From assembly GCA_027627225.1 (NCBI GenBank), contig CM051030.1:7008001-7072000 (forward strand): 64,000 nt of DNA, in the 5' to 3' direction. The DNA is from Congeria kusceri. Taxonomy: Eukaryota > Mollusca > Bivalvia > Myida > Dreissenidae. The position numbers and the translations under genes are program-made. Shown here piece after piece: positions 44,951-55,943 of this stretch. The notes under the pieces are model-generated. The model saw only the letters and a list, made by a program, of their open reading frames with translations, had not been told where the DNA came from and made no database searches. Within the stretch, counting starts at the first letter, position 1; each line of letters starts with the position of its first letter.

Positions 44951-45858
44951 TTTAATATAAAGATCGTTACGAATTACTGTGTGATTGAAAAACACATTGA
45001 AGCAAAACACAAACATATCCTGTTTAAAGCTTGTTTAAACTAGATATTCATATACATGTACATAAATGAGTTGAAAGGAGTGGCGAATGCACATTTTCGC
45101 AGCGTTTAATCTGTAGTATAGCCCTGTTGAATTTAAAGTCATCTCAGAGCGATAAATTTACCAAAATATCCACATTTTACACGCACGTCAAGCAAGTTCA
45201 ACAACATTAAGTTACCCAATGAGGATTCAGCACTAAGAATATGTATCACGTAAAATCACGCTGGGTAGTAAAAAAGTTTGAACAACGACAACTGTGGCAA
45301 GTTTGGTACTTCTTCTGACAGGATGGTTGTTCGCAGAGAGATTGACCTGACAATAACCTACATCCGAGGACAATTTGTTTACTACAGATATTCGCTGCCC
45401 TGTTGATAGGAACATTGTTTATTTATAGAGTGCCTTTTGGGCATGACTATACAAAAAGCCACTCGAAAGTAGTGAAGTGTATCCATTTATATCGCTGTAA
45501 AAACGACACATGCATTGCTATATAAAACATGTTGATTAAATGAAAATTATTTTAGTTGCGCCGTTTATATATTAATGAAATCATTATGTGCAAACTGTGT
45601 TAAGCAATTAATGAATTTGCCATCAGTATTAAAACAAACACATTTTACAAATCTGTCCTCCACATGTTTGGGATGTTGCACCAACTCTTTTATTACCGGT
45701 GTTTTGGTGAGTTTTGTAATTAGTCAATTCAATATTAAGCTTTATTGTTTTCTAGATAGCTCGCATGAAAAGTTCACAGCATTTGTTTGGATGTTTAGAA
45801 AGGTCAAAATTTGTGTTTGACACTCACGTCGAAAAAATGCATAAGGTTCTTTTGTTGC
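44951..45858. other. intergenic, no gene seen
   Basis: 3' flank of G5 beyond the minisatellite. TTTATT at about 45,739 could be an AATAAA signal for G5 on the minus strand. Confidence 0.35.
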
Positions 45859-46243
45859 GGCCTGCAAGGATGTAGGGAGAAGAGGTGTTACGCTATTGGC
45901 AGCGGCTCTGTAGTAGGTAGCGGCCTGCAAGGATGTAGGGAGAAGAGGTGTTACGCTATTGGCAGCGGCTCTGTACTAGGTAGCGGCCTGCAAGGATGTA
46001 GGGAGAAGAGGCGTTACGCTATTGGCAGCGGCTCTGTAGTAGGTAGCGGCATGCATGGATGTAGGGAGAAGAGGTGTTACGCTATTGGCAGCGGCTCTGT
46101 AGTAGGTAGCGGCCTCCAAGGATGTAGGGAGAAGAGGTGTTACGCTATTGGCAGCGGCTCTGTACTAGGTAGCGGCATGCAAGGATGTAGGGAGAAGAGT
46201 TGTTACGCTATTGGCAGCGGCTCTGTCGTAGGTAGCGGCACGC
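45859..46243. repeat. 63-bp minisatellite overlapping G5 stop exon
   Basis: Six units of GGCCTGCAAGGATGTAGGGA..., continuing to ...TGTAGTAGGTAGC. 63 is a multiple of 3, so the plus strand has a 21-residue repeat ORF. The last unit encodes the end of G5 on the minus strand. Confidence 0.97.
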
Positions 46244-46318
46244 ATGGCAACGCCAAACACTTCACAGCACCAGCTGTACACGTGCAGTACATACACCTTC
46301 CTGAAGGCACCCTTTCAC
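46203..46318 (-). CDS. G5 exon 5: end of split SD1 and tail
   Basis: The acceptor TTCTACAG is in phase 1. G-E-R-V-P-S-G-R-C-M-Y-C-T-C, then TAGAVKCLALPC completes the SD1 begun in exon 4. The tail VPLPTTEPLPIA and TAA lie within or at the edge of the 63-bp repeat. Confidence 0.8.
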
Positions 46319-46842
46319 CTGTAGAAAATCAAATAAATATGCTTATTGTGTAATGCTCGGAAACATTAACCTGGAAAAGACATTGTGCATGAATATATTA
46401 AAATCCCGTCAAGCGCATAATTTATGCTAATTAATAAAGTTCATGAGCATCAGGTTAGTGTTGCCAAGCGACTATAGTTTGCATTAACCGTCACTGACTT
46501 TTTTTCATAAATACGAATATATTAAAAAACCGGTACGATGAATACATTCGTTTCCGTATTAGACTCGAGTTAAATAGATCTAAGAGTACTCCACAAAACA
46601 TACCGTTATGGTATTGTTGAACATGTGAAAGACGTGCACGAACAAAATCGATTATAAATATAAGAGACAATTCAAGCGCGCAATGTATGCTAATTAAAAA
46701 GTCCACGAGTGTCACGTAAATGTTGCCAAGCTTATACCATAAAACATACTTCTCAACCTCGATTCAGTTTGATAGTCATAAATTTAAATATATAAAATAT
46801 AACAGAATACATGACATTATAGACGGATACAAACAAGGAGAT

Positions 46843-46936
<94 letters not shown>

Positions 46937-47049
46937 AAATAGTAGAAGAAGCAGTACTAGTAGTAGTAGTAATAGAAGTAGAAGTAGTAGCAGAAGTTGT
47001 AGCAGTAGTAGTAGTAGTAGTATTAATAGAAGTAGTACTAGTAGTAGTC

Positions 47050-47121
<72 letters not shown>

Positions 47122-47211
47122 GTAGTTGTAGCAGTAATAGTAGTAGTAGTAGTAGTATTAAAAGTAGTACTAGTTGTTCTAGTAGTAGAAGTAGTACAAG
47201 TAGTTGTAGTT

Positions 47212-47253
<42 letters not shown>

Positions 47254-47261
47254 CTCGTAGC

Positions 47262-47340
<79 letters not shown>

Positions 47341-47342
47341 CC

Positions 47343-47379
<37 letters not shown>

Positions 47380-47381
47380 TC

Positions 47382-47423
<42 letters not shown>

Positions 47424-49370
47424 TGTAGTAGTAGTAGCAGTGTTAGTAGTTAAGTTTACCTTCTTGATAGGTGATTCCGTTTACCTTGCACGTTTTTGGA
47501 TTTTCTGAAATGAAAAACAAACCCTTAATCACGATTATTATAGTTTTTACAAAAAATAGTAAGCGAACATGACAATAAATTTGCCATGGAGTGCTTTCAC
47601 TATAAGCATCGGGACTAACATTACCGAAAATATCCTACACAACAGTCATATGCAACTTATATCTTCATAGAAAAAAATAAATGCTGATGAAAGTATCTGA
47701 ATATAAGTACAACGGATCAGTATAATTATTCAGATTGTAAACGTCATGTGTTGTCGTTATGTCTAACGTAACTTCATACAATGTTGATTGCACTGAACAT
47801 GTGTATCCATATATTTTGTCTACTTTGTTTTTAAAGCAAATTAATATATTATGTATAATATTGCATGCAGAAGTACATAATTATATATATATGCCTATTA
47901 ACTAGTCATACAGAAAACCCTTGGCGTGGTTGTAAATCTTAAAGCGTACCGTGAATTATTTGACTTTCAGAGAAACATATATGAGAACTAAAATGTGCGT
48001 AGATATTATGACAGCTTTCAACACTTACGTGTTGGTGTCATACAGACGTGGCCACAGCCGTTGGAACAGCATTTCTGTGCACCGGCACAGTCATAATCGG
48101 AGCTGCACTCATGCACACACGTTCCTGCAACATCGGGCTTGTCCTGTAGTGGACAGGTACCCATTTTGCCTGAAAAACGTGCTAGCTATTATGTAAACCG
48201 ATATGTTTTGTATGTCAATTGTTCGGTTTATATTCTTCACGATTCCGTTATTAACAATACTTGTTTATAATTATAAAAGAAATGAATCCCATTAAGTTAA
48301 TTTCTGTTTAACACATACACATACAAGAAACATACTTAACTATCAACGTCTGTGGTGATTTGGTCGAGGTATGTCAAGAATCAACCAAAATGTTAATGGT
48401 TAAAATGTTAGAAACTTTCATGTAAACAACTACTAATGATCATTCTGAAAACAAACGCCACTTCTTAAGGCATTTTCAATTTCACAAATGTATGGGACAG
48501 TGAAACGTTTACTCGGACTATGTACTATTAAACTTGCAATTTTACATCAAAACCAAACGATGTATATTTTTGAAGTGTTTGGAACCATGAGATATTACGA
48601 AATATAATGGACATTCACAGTGAATACAACACGATGAAGTTTTTGTTACCGAGACATCCCATTTTTGTGCACCCTACGGACCCGTTGGAACACCAACAAG
48701 TATTGCATTCCTCCTTGAACCGTTCTCCGTGCTGGTACAGTTTCCCATTGTAATAACATGGCTGTTCTGTAAAAAATAACGTCCCTTGAAAGTCAGAAGT
48801 AGGTCAGAAAGTGCTATCAGCCTTCTGTGCACATTCGCTGATAGCGCCTTCTAGTTCTAAATGGACGATATACTCATTTGTAACAGTACACTATAATGCG
48901 ATATGTTTCGTTTGTTCCTTTCAGATACAAGTACAATTTAGGAATTTCTTATTTAAGTTTTTAAATATATGGTTTTACAACGAATCGTTCGATGCATACC
49001 ATCTCAGGCATCGTTGCTATCTGTCGATGTAAGTTAAAAATCCATGTCCATCTCTCAGAACAACACGTACTTCCACGTAAATATATATTTGACTGAGAAA
49101 ATCGGACATTTCATCGTATCTTCGTCACACGGAAATAACAATTAAAAAATGGTTTACGAGTATACGTGCTAGGGGGCGTGTATTCAAACGTAAATAAAAA
49201 ATGATTTACATACTTTGTTTGCAAATAGGACAGCACTGGTTAGGTGGCTTGTAATAGTCGAGGCAGTCAGGTTTCGCGCATCTCACCAAGGAACAGTCGG
49301 GAAGGCGTCGGATTGTTAAACATCCCGCAATGATCGAACATGCCAGGCAGAATTGCAGCAGCAGATGCAT
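46203..49370 (-). CDS. G5: secreted SD2-SD1-WAP-SD1 protein, appears complete
   Basis: Five minus-strand exons: 49370-49214, 48766-48650, 48169-48029, 47504-47460, 46318-46203. All junctions are phase 1 and keep one frame from ATG to TAA (about 190 residues). Order: signal peptide (MHLLLQFCLACSIIAG) with SD2 (D-C-S-L-V-R-C-A-K-P-D-C...NQCCPIC); SD1; WAP with eight cysteines; then an SD1 split between two exons, ending in a Pro/Thr tail encoded by the first unit of a minisatellite. No lesion was seen. This is the reference architecture for G4 and G7. An acceptor directly before the ATG (GTTTGTAG^ATG) implies an upstream untranslated exon. It is an extracellular protein of unknown target; WAP and pacifastin-like domains are often protease inhibitors or matrix components. 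Confidence 0.8.
46846..47452. repeat. (AGT)n array, about 600 bp, in G5 intron 4
   Basis: AGT repeats (ACT in gene sense) with interruptions end 7 bp from the exon 4 donor. The plus-strand poly-Val ORF is a product of the repeat. Confidence 0.97.
47460..47504 (-). CDS. G5 exon 4: first half of split SD1
   Basis: This 45-nt exon runs from TTTCAG to GTAAAC, phase 1-1: Q-N-P-K-T-C-K-V-N-G-I-T-Y-Q-E-G. Confidence 0.75.
48029..48169 (-). CDS. G5 exon 3: WAP
   Basis: This 141-nt exon runs from TTTTCAG to GTAAGT, phase 1-1: G-T-C-P...T-C-V-H-E-C...[18 protein letters not shown]. Confidence 0.85.
48650..48766 (-). CDS. G5 exon 2: SD1
   Basis: This 117-nt exon runs from TTTACAG to GTAACA, phase 1-1: QPCYYNGKLYQHGERFKEE, then C-N-T-C-W-C-S-N-G-S-V-G-C-T-K-M-G-C. 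Confidence 0.85.
48781..48850. repeat. intronic hairpin related to 3,094-3,170
   Basis: CCCTTGAAAGTCAGAA...GTGCTATCAGC...GCTGATAGCGCCTTCT is an imperfect inverted repeat beside the SD1 exon, sharing arms and core with the G1 intron hairpin. Confidence 0.65.
49214..49370 (-). CDS. G5 exon 1: signal peptide + SD2
   Basis: 157 nt from ATG to the donor GTATGT, phase 1. The hydrophobic leader is followed by D-C-S-L-V-R-C-A-K-P-D-C, then LDYYKPPNQCCPICKQ. Confidence 0.85.
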
Positions 49371-49420
49371 CTACAAACACGTATTGACCATATATTGAGA
49401 AGATTCTGCTGTTAATTATA

Positions 49421-49423
49421 CTT

Positions 49424-49494
<71 letters not shown>

Positions 49495-49563
49495 GCTACA
49501 AATATTAAATTTATTATTATTATTATTGTTATTATTATCAGTAGCAGTAGTATAAGTAGCAGC

Positions 49564-49599
<36 letters not shown>

Positions 49600-49623
49600 T
49601 GTTGTTGTTGTAGTAGTAGTAGT
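49421..49623. repeat. (ACT)n, (ATT)n and (AGT)n arrays upstream of G5
   Basis: Successive trinucleotide runs lie 50 bp upstream of the G5 ATG, within the presumed 5'-UTR intron. Confidence 0.95.
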
Positions 49624-50457
49624 AAAATTAAATTAATAGTATACAGCTATAATTAAAACAAGGTAAAATAAACTTACTTTTATCGAGAATCGCTATTTTA
49701 TTAACCAGTATGACAGACACGTCTTAAAATAAACAGATACATTCATATGTGTTTTTATACGAATCGTGTTAGCCTATCCGCCAGTATAAAAACAGACTTT
49801 TGTGGTTTAACTTATTTGATGAAAACAGTAATTCGTATCCTGTTTATTAATGCGTATCCGTATACGTATTTACAGGTTAATGTCGTTCACTGAAATCATG
49901 TTTTTTCTGCAATAAATGTGTTTCGTTGATGAATGAAAATCTCATTTAAACCAAAAAAAAAAAAGATCCCGCTGTCCTGCTCAACTAGTAATTGTATCAC
50001 GAGTTTTGTCTGCGTCAGGGTTGGCCTGCTGTTGATTGTACCAATCACGAAACACGACGCAAATCAGAATGATAATGTGGATTTGTAAAACCAGTAACTC
50101 AGTGTTAATATGTAATATTGTTATGTTTGCAAGTCATGTTTAAGTGTGCAATATTTAATAAATATACAAATTATTTAATTACAGAGCCATCACCGGGAGA
50201 GAAACCCTAATTAGCACCCGATCACTAACATTATCCTTACATAGCGTGTTTACACTAATGATAGACAAACAAATGGTATTTGTCTCTATAGTATACAGTT
50301 ATCCGACATTATTACCTGAAACCAGTATGCAGATGTCATTCAAATTCATGTTATCGTGTGTATGCGAGAATATTACTGCAGACCCCACACACCTATATGT
50401 ATGTACATAACTTTCTGAACTATATTGGAGATCGCAAGTTGCAATAAATAACAATTG
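49624..50457. other. intergenic, no gene seen
   Basis: May include the G5 promoter or first untranslated exon. No clear motif was seen. Confidence 0.35.
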
Positions 50458-50642
50458 TTATTGTGAATGGAGTTTATTTCGGTACATTGTTTTCTCTACT
50501 GAGTTGACAATACATAGGCATTTCTGTACTGTGGGAATGTCACCAGCACACTGGGGGCATTGTAATTCCTCGCACACCACTTTTCCGAGCCTGCAGTAGC
50601 AGTAAATACAGGGGTCAATGCCTTTGGACGGGACTACTGCGT
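50458..50642 (-). CDS. G6 terminal exon: VWC second half
   Basis: Acceptor TTTATAG. D-P-C-I-Y-C-Y-C...V-V-C-E-E-L-Q-C-P-Q-C, then a basic tail and TAA at 50,460-50,458. Confidence 0.55.
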
Positions 50643-51507
50643 CTATAAATATAAATTCACGAACATATGTTTTAACATTTGCATGATTTAACCTCATTGC
50701 ATGAACCTCAAATATTATAGAACGCAAAAAAACATTGTTTTACAGACTAATTTATGTTGTTTAATACAAAAACTATTGTTTGTACACATGTTTTTCACTT
50801 GTCTAATGTTACCGTTGTTTTCAAACAAGTATTTGACATCTCGTCGTAAGCTACTGATCAAACGGTCATGACAACATAATTATATTGTCTACAGTGTGCA
50901 TTTTCTTCAGTGTATGTATTGCAGTCTGGCCTTCCTAACGTATCGTTTGATCAAGGCTAAATTGTTTGCATGTAACATTAAACTTTAATGCTACTTTTGA
51001 ACGGTATATTGACGTTATATAATTGTATATTTCATTCAAAGATTAACATATGTCATATCGAATATTAGTATGTCGTTCATATCAAGCTTTTACGTTCTGT
51101 TCCAAAGACCTAACGCATATGTTTCTTTCTATCAATGCTTACATACTTTGCACTGATGAAAATGTTCAAGCCAATAGCTTATACCATATAATTATATGTA
51201 CTTATATACACATACCTTCAACGTAAACATGTCCTCCATAAAATCAAACGGCTGACACGCTCTGTTTCGATTCTGTTGACAAAACAAAAGTAAATAGATT
51301 AAAGAAATGCGTATGGTTTAAGACATAATCAATTAGCGTATTTAAAGTATAGTATAGTTAAATATTTGACAAGGTTAAATACTATTTATGTCATTTAAAA
51401 AAATAAATGGAATACAGTTTAATTAGTTTTACTTTACGATATTTGACTACTTGTCATGATAATAAAGTGGTAGCTTCAAGACAAGCGACTGTCAATATGA
51501 CGAGCAT
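50458..51507 (-). CDS. G6: possible single split-VWC secreted locus, coding status uncertain
   Basis: Three minus-strand pieces. (1) An ATG at 51,507 after TTTTTGCAG gives MLVILTVACLEATTLLS and a TGA at 51,454. (2) 51,272-51,216, between GTCAACAG and GTATGT, gives N-R-N-R-A-C-Q-P-F-D-F-M-E-D-M-F-T-L-K, like a first VWC half. (3) 50,642-50,458 gives P-S-K-G-I-D-P-C-I-Y-C-Y-C, then RLGKVVCEELQCPQCAG and a TAA, a second half close to G4 exon 5. Piece order matches a minimal signal peptide-VWC protein. Against an intact gene, the first exon meets a stop before any good donor, and the phases of pieces 2 and 3 disagree (0 against 1). It may be a pseudogene or use unseen exons. Confidence 0.4.
51216..51272 (-). 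CDS. G6 middle exon: VWC first half
   Basis: 57 nt after a pyrimidine-rich acceptor GTTTTGTCAACAG; one cysteine, phase 0-0. Confidence 0.4.
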
Positions 51508-51679
51508 GGAAAGGCCGCAAAGGATCTGTGCCGTTTTCTGCAAAAAGTTAGTGGACAAAACAGCTTGATAACAAAGCCCACGTAAACGTATGTTAAAGTC
51601 AACAAGAAACGTAGAAATTCCACGAAACCCAATTTTTTGAACGCAATGCACTGAAGTCAGCACACAAATAGAATTTCAC

Positions 51680-51990
51680 TAATGGTGACCTTGACCCCAC
51701 CAAACCCATATGAAATCCCATGTGAGGTCTCGATATCTATGTATTAAGTTTAATTAAAATATCTCAATGCGCTCTCAAGATATTGATCTGAAACCGTGTT
51801 TCTATTTTAAATAACAGTGACCTTGACCTTGACCCCACCCACCCACCCCATATGCAATGCCAAGCGAGGTCTTGCTAAAAGGTATCTTGTATGAAGTTTC
51901 ATACAGTAGCTCAATATGTTCTCCAGTTAGAGAGCGGAATCAAAAAGTTGACGCCGCCACTACGCCGGATGCCCGAAAGACATACCCCAA
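51680..51990. repeat. dispersed GTGACCTTGACC-type repeat
   Basis: Two tandem copies of a unit of about 125 bp start with GGTGACCTTGACCCCACC and AGTGACCTTGACCTTGACCC, followed by GACGCCGCC. This type of repeat is commonly met in bivalve genomes (from memory). Confidence 0.55.
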
Positions 51991-54068
51991 ATTTTGTCTT
52001 CGCAAAGAAAATTCTAAAAAAGTGAGTTTTTACTTGTAAAACAATTATCTAGCAAACCGTGTCACTTGTTCGCTTGCGACGCATCGAATTATGTCATGCA
52101 CCCTGTTTTGTTAATTGTATTTTGCAACAGTAGTAAGAGGTTTTTCATAAACGCATGTCAAAAACATGCCGCGATGGATGTTAATTACGCAACTGTTATG
52201 CAAGTTTCAGAAAATAAAGTTATTACTAGTATTTGCTTTGGCCAAGATATGTCCTACTTATCAACGGGAACTATGCTTCTAAACTTCATGTAGTGCATTA
52301 TAATCCTGGTATGTTCAACGTGCTTTGTAGTGTCTTAAAATATGTATGTGCGAATTGTTAGGTTAGTCCACTACGCCCAAGATACGTAGGCCAAGCTTTA
52401 AAGCCGCAGCCCATAAAATATAATGCAATGTATCTTAAATAGATATTAGTTCTAACAAACGTGAATGCCGTTTATTTGACTGAAAACTGTTGCTCGTTTA
52501 AGAAATACATTTAATAATGTCAATGTTCAAAAATGCTAGGTAAGAACGGAATATACACTAATGAACTTGTCGATTTACTCCAGAGGCATCACCAGCTATC
52601 GCATACAGAATCTGTACGGATAAACAGTTAATAAAACGTTATTATTTTACCGATTTCAGTGCGTTTTTTGTTTGCATTTCGATCGGTACGATGTCCATTA
52701 GAAACGTTTTCTGCAAAGTTTTTTTATGAACATATTTATGGAAAGCTGCTTTAATTCTCTGTTTCTTCTTAACAAATGACCAACATAAATATAAACACTG
52801 TGAAACTCCAGCTGCATCTGCGGGGTTTAAACTAATTTAATTTAACCAACACAACACAGCACAATATGAAAAACACGTAGCAAGCACAAAACATACTGTG
52901 AACATCTCCTTTTTTATTTTTATTTTAAGAAGAGCGTTCATACATGTAGAGTATATGATATATTCAAGTTAAAACTATTTTCATATACATTTTGAAAATA
53001 CTTTGTTAAAATCTCATCGTTTCTTCCCAGATCTACTGTGTTTACGAACGTAAGTAGTGAACGACACACACATATAAAATAATTAGTGAATCCTTCCACT
53101 TTCCACAATAAATTTAAGATATTTTTATTTTTAATATGCTATATCAAAACTCGATCATACAGCTTCAAACAATACATTGCATGCACATATATGTGCATGA
53201 CAGGATAATATTGTTGGCTAATTACCTAAAAAGTTACACTATGTTGTGATGTTGCTGTAGAAGAACGCTCTAGTAACCCGTGTAGCTTTTTACTGCGCAG
53301 TTGCCGTAGCTCGATACAGCAGTTTCACTAATCAAAAACATGTATAACATAATTTACCTGTAAACTATACGTTTATATTTACAATTTGGTTTAATATTGA
53401 ATGTGCAATAGTGTATTTTGTTTTCTGAGTTAATAATGAGATAGTTAATGTGGTAATGTTAACCTCTTAATGTTATGCCGTATATAAATTAGTAGCAATT
53501 CAATATATATTTATGTTCATAGACCAAAACCAAACAAAACAATGAATGGGAATTCCAACTTCTAACAGTATTTCTGTTTACTGGAGAATTTTGAAGTTTG
53601 AGCAGTTAAGATGGAGAAGAGACGTCATCAGAATCTAACAAACGTTTCTTACAATGAGTATTTACGTCTGAACTGGCCATTTGACAAGTGGATTTTCATT
53701 TTTAAATTCAACGTGTTATTCGTATTGTCGTAACAAACTGTTTAATTACGGACTTTTGCTTATTTAAACATGAAAGTATGTTTTGAAAACACTGTATCTT
53801 ACTATATTATATTTTAATTATCATTTGATCTCGACCTAAATCTGTTACAAACATGGCACACTTCTATAAATTGAATTACTTGTACACCGGTATGCAATAT
53901 ACCTCTGCCTATATCCGTCATTTCATTGTTTTACTACACTAGGTTTCATTGCGCTAATACACGTAACAATACGGAGAGACACGGTTACCTACCATATTAG
54001 CTGCACACTGTTCTTGATAGTCTATTCACATTCCTATACGTATTTAATACTTGTAATACAAACTGACA
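51991..54068. other. intergenic, no gene seen
   Basis: AT-rich. May include the 5' UTR of the LINE near its end. Confidence 0.4.
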
Positions 54069-55943
54069 ATGTCTCGTTCCATCCCCAAAGTTCAAGGCGA
54101 CAGCTCCAATCTGTCACCTTTACTAGGGGAGGCACATAGTAGTCAAGAATCTCACCACTTTACAAACAATACCGCGCATTATAAGTGTCTCCTCCGTTCA
54201 TGCGACTAGGTCAAGAAACTGACCATTGTTTTTACTATTTTTCAATTGGCGTCAAATATCGCCAAAATCTTGCCTGGTCTTGTCGAAATGACAATTCCCT
54301 TAGCATGTGGGGTTCTCTTACAGCATAAATCTTCGGAAGCCCTGACCGCAGTACTGCGAATGAACGTGATTACTATAGGTGGTGTAATGGTTCGCGCAGT
54401 ACTGACACAGTCACTGAGAACGATCTATGACTTGCTTGCCGGCATTCCAGAAAGCCGGGATCTGGAGGAGCTACGCAAGTAACTAGTGGTGCCCCCCCCC
54501 CCCCCTATGGTGATATCATTGATATCATTTCATTAGAAAGAATCACGCCTAGCAAACCACCACCGCCTGGATTTCCTAGACTAGTTAAAGTGACTTTTGC
54601 TACCTCTACCATCCTGCCCTCCAGAGTCATGATAAGGGATACAACCATAACTCTGAACGTACGTTCCTTCCCTGTCCCCCCTACTCGGTGCTTCAAGTGC
54701 CAGATTTTTGGCCATAAGGCTGGCAGTGCTAAATGTTCAAAAACAGAAGTTTGTGTACGGTGTGCCGGTATATTTTTTTCGCCCAGAAATTGCGCCGCTA
54801 GAACTCGCCACTGTGCGAATTGTTGCCATCAACTCTCTGCCTCTTACCAGGAATGCCCGCCTATAAAAGAGCTGCCCAGGTAGCCTCTTATTGCAATATG
54901 TACGGGGTGAACTGGTTTGAGGCGGAGTCGCAAATACATGCACTGACAATAGCTACCACGAAAGAGAGTGCCCAACCTCCGAGCAAACCCTTAATGTCAA
55001 CTTCTAAGCATGATACGGTATTGGTCCCCCTTAATAAATCATGCGCTCCTGTGGGGGATAAGGAGAAAGCATCCTCCCCCCACATCCCCCTGTAGCGAGA
55101 CCTTTAAGTGCTAATAGTTTATATTCAGATAAGGTTGCTGCTTGGAGTGATAAACACACACATCCTGTCTCCCCCATCCAAAGAGACTGTATTACTCCCC
55201 CTGGGCACTCTCCTAGTGGTCTCAGGGAGTCCTCCGCCCTGTCCTATCCTACGGAGAGCGGTTTGACCATTTCGGACAACTCCGTATTTAATGTCACAGG
55301 ACACGAATCCCTGGAGTCAGTGCACAGCAGCTGTCTATCTCCGATGTGTGTGGGATTGAGGAGAAGCCCGTGGTTAGTGTCCCCCCTAACCGCCCCCGTA
55401 TGGTCGACACCCAGACCACCCCTATGAATACCCCTGCACCGAACGACAGTATTAGTAACTCTTATACAGGGGATTAATTTATAAGAATCAAAAACCGTAC
55501 AGGTAAAGGTAAAAAATATCGCCCCATCCATGTCAGTGACCTCATTGACTTGGTAACTGAGATAGTTAAGGACCAGCAACGGCAACGGTCCACTGGGCGT
55601 CGAGTCAAGTCCTATATATCTAATAAAATAGACTCAAGGCTCCAAAGGAGCCAAGAGTCTATACCCAAAGTCAAACGCAAAGATAAAAATACCTCCCCCA
55701 CCCAAAGAAAGCCATACGGGTGACGGTGCCGATCCAAAGCCCGCATGCAACGGAGAACCCTCTGGGTCGCCCAAAAAGCCGACACACTCTGCCACAAAAT
55801 CCCCCATTCCCTCCTCACGCCAATGCAGAACACCTGCCAAATTGAAATCAGACCGTTCGGGACGGAAAACTATGTTGAAGTCCACTTCGGTTACAGCTAA
55901 CAACACTAGACGCAGATTAATTGAGGGCCACTATGGACAGTAG
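54069..55943 (+). pseudogene. LINE ORF1 (gag-like, zinc knuckles), broken
   Basis: The frame begins at ATG 54,069 (MSRSIPKVQGDSSNLSPLLG) and is interrupted by TAG, TAA, a poly-C run near 54,493 and shifts. At 54,590-54,883, R-C-F-K-C-Q-I-F-G-H-K-A-G-S-A-K-C, C-V-R-C-A-G and C-A-N-C-C-H-Q-L-S-A-S-Y-Q-E-C form the CCHC-type knuckle series typical of I/Jockey-group gag proteins. A Lys/Arg-rich C-terminal part follows. The presumed stop (TAG 55,941-55,943) overlaps the ORF2 start. It is an RNA-binding partner of ORF2 in live elements and is not functional here. Confidence 0.75.

Noticed and set aside
45811..46353. Plus-strand ORF of 21-residue Gly/Ser/Cys repeats
   Set aside because: Minisatellite product; the minus-strand G5 exon explains the flank.
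46720..47508. 262-residue poly-Val ORF
   Set aside because: Product of the (AGT)n array; it overlaps G5 exon 4 on the other strand.
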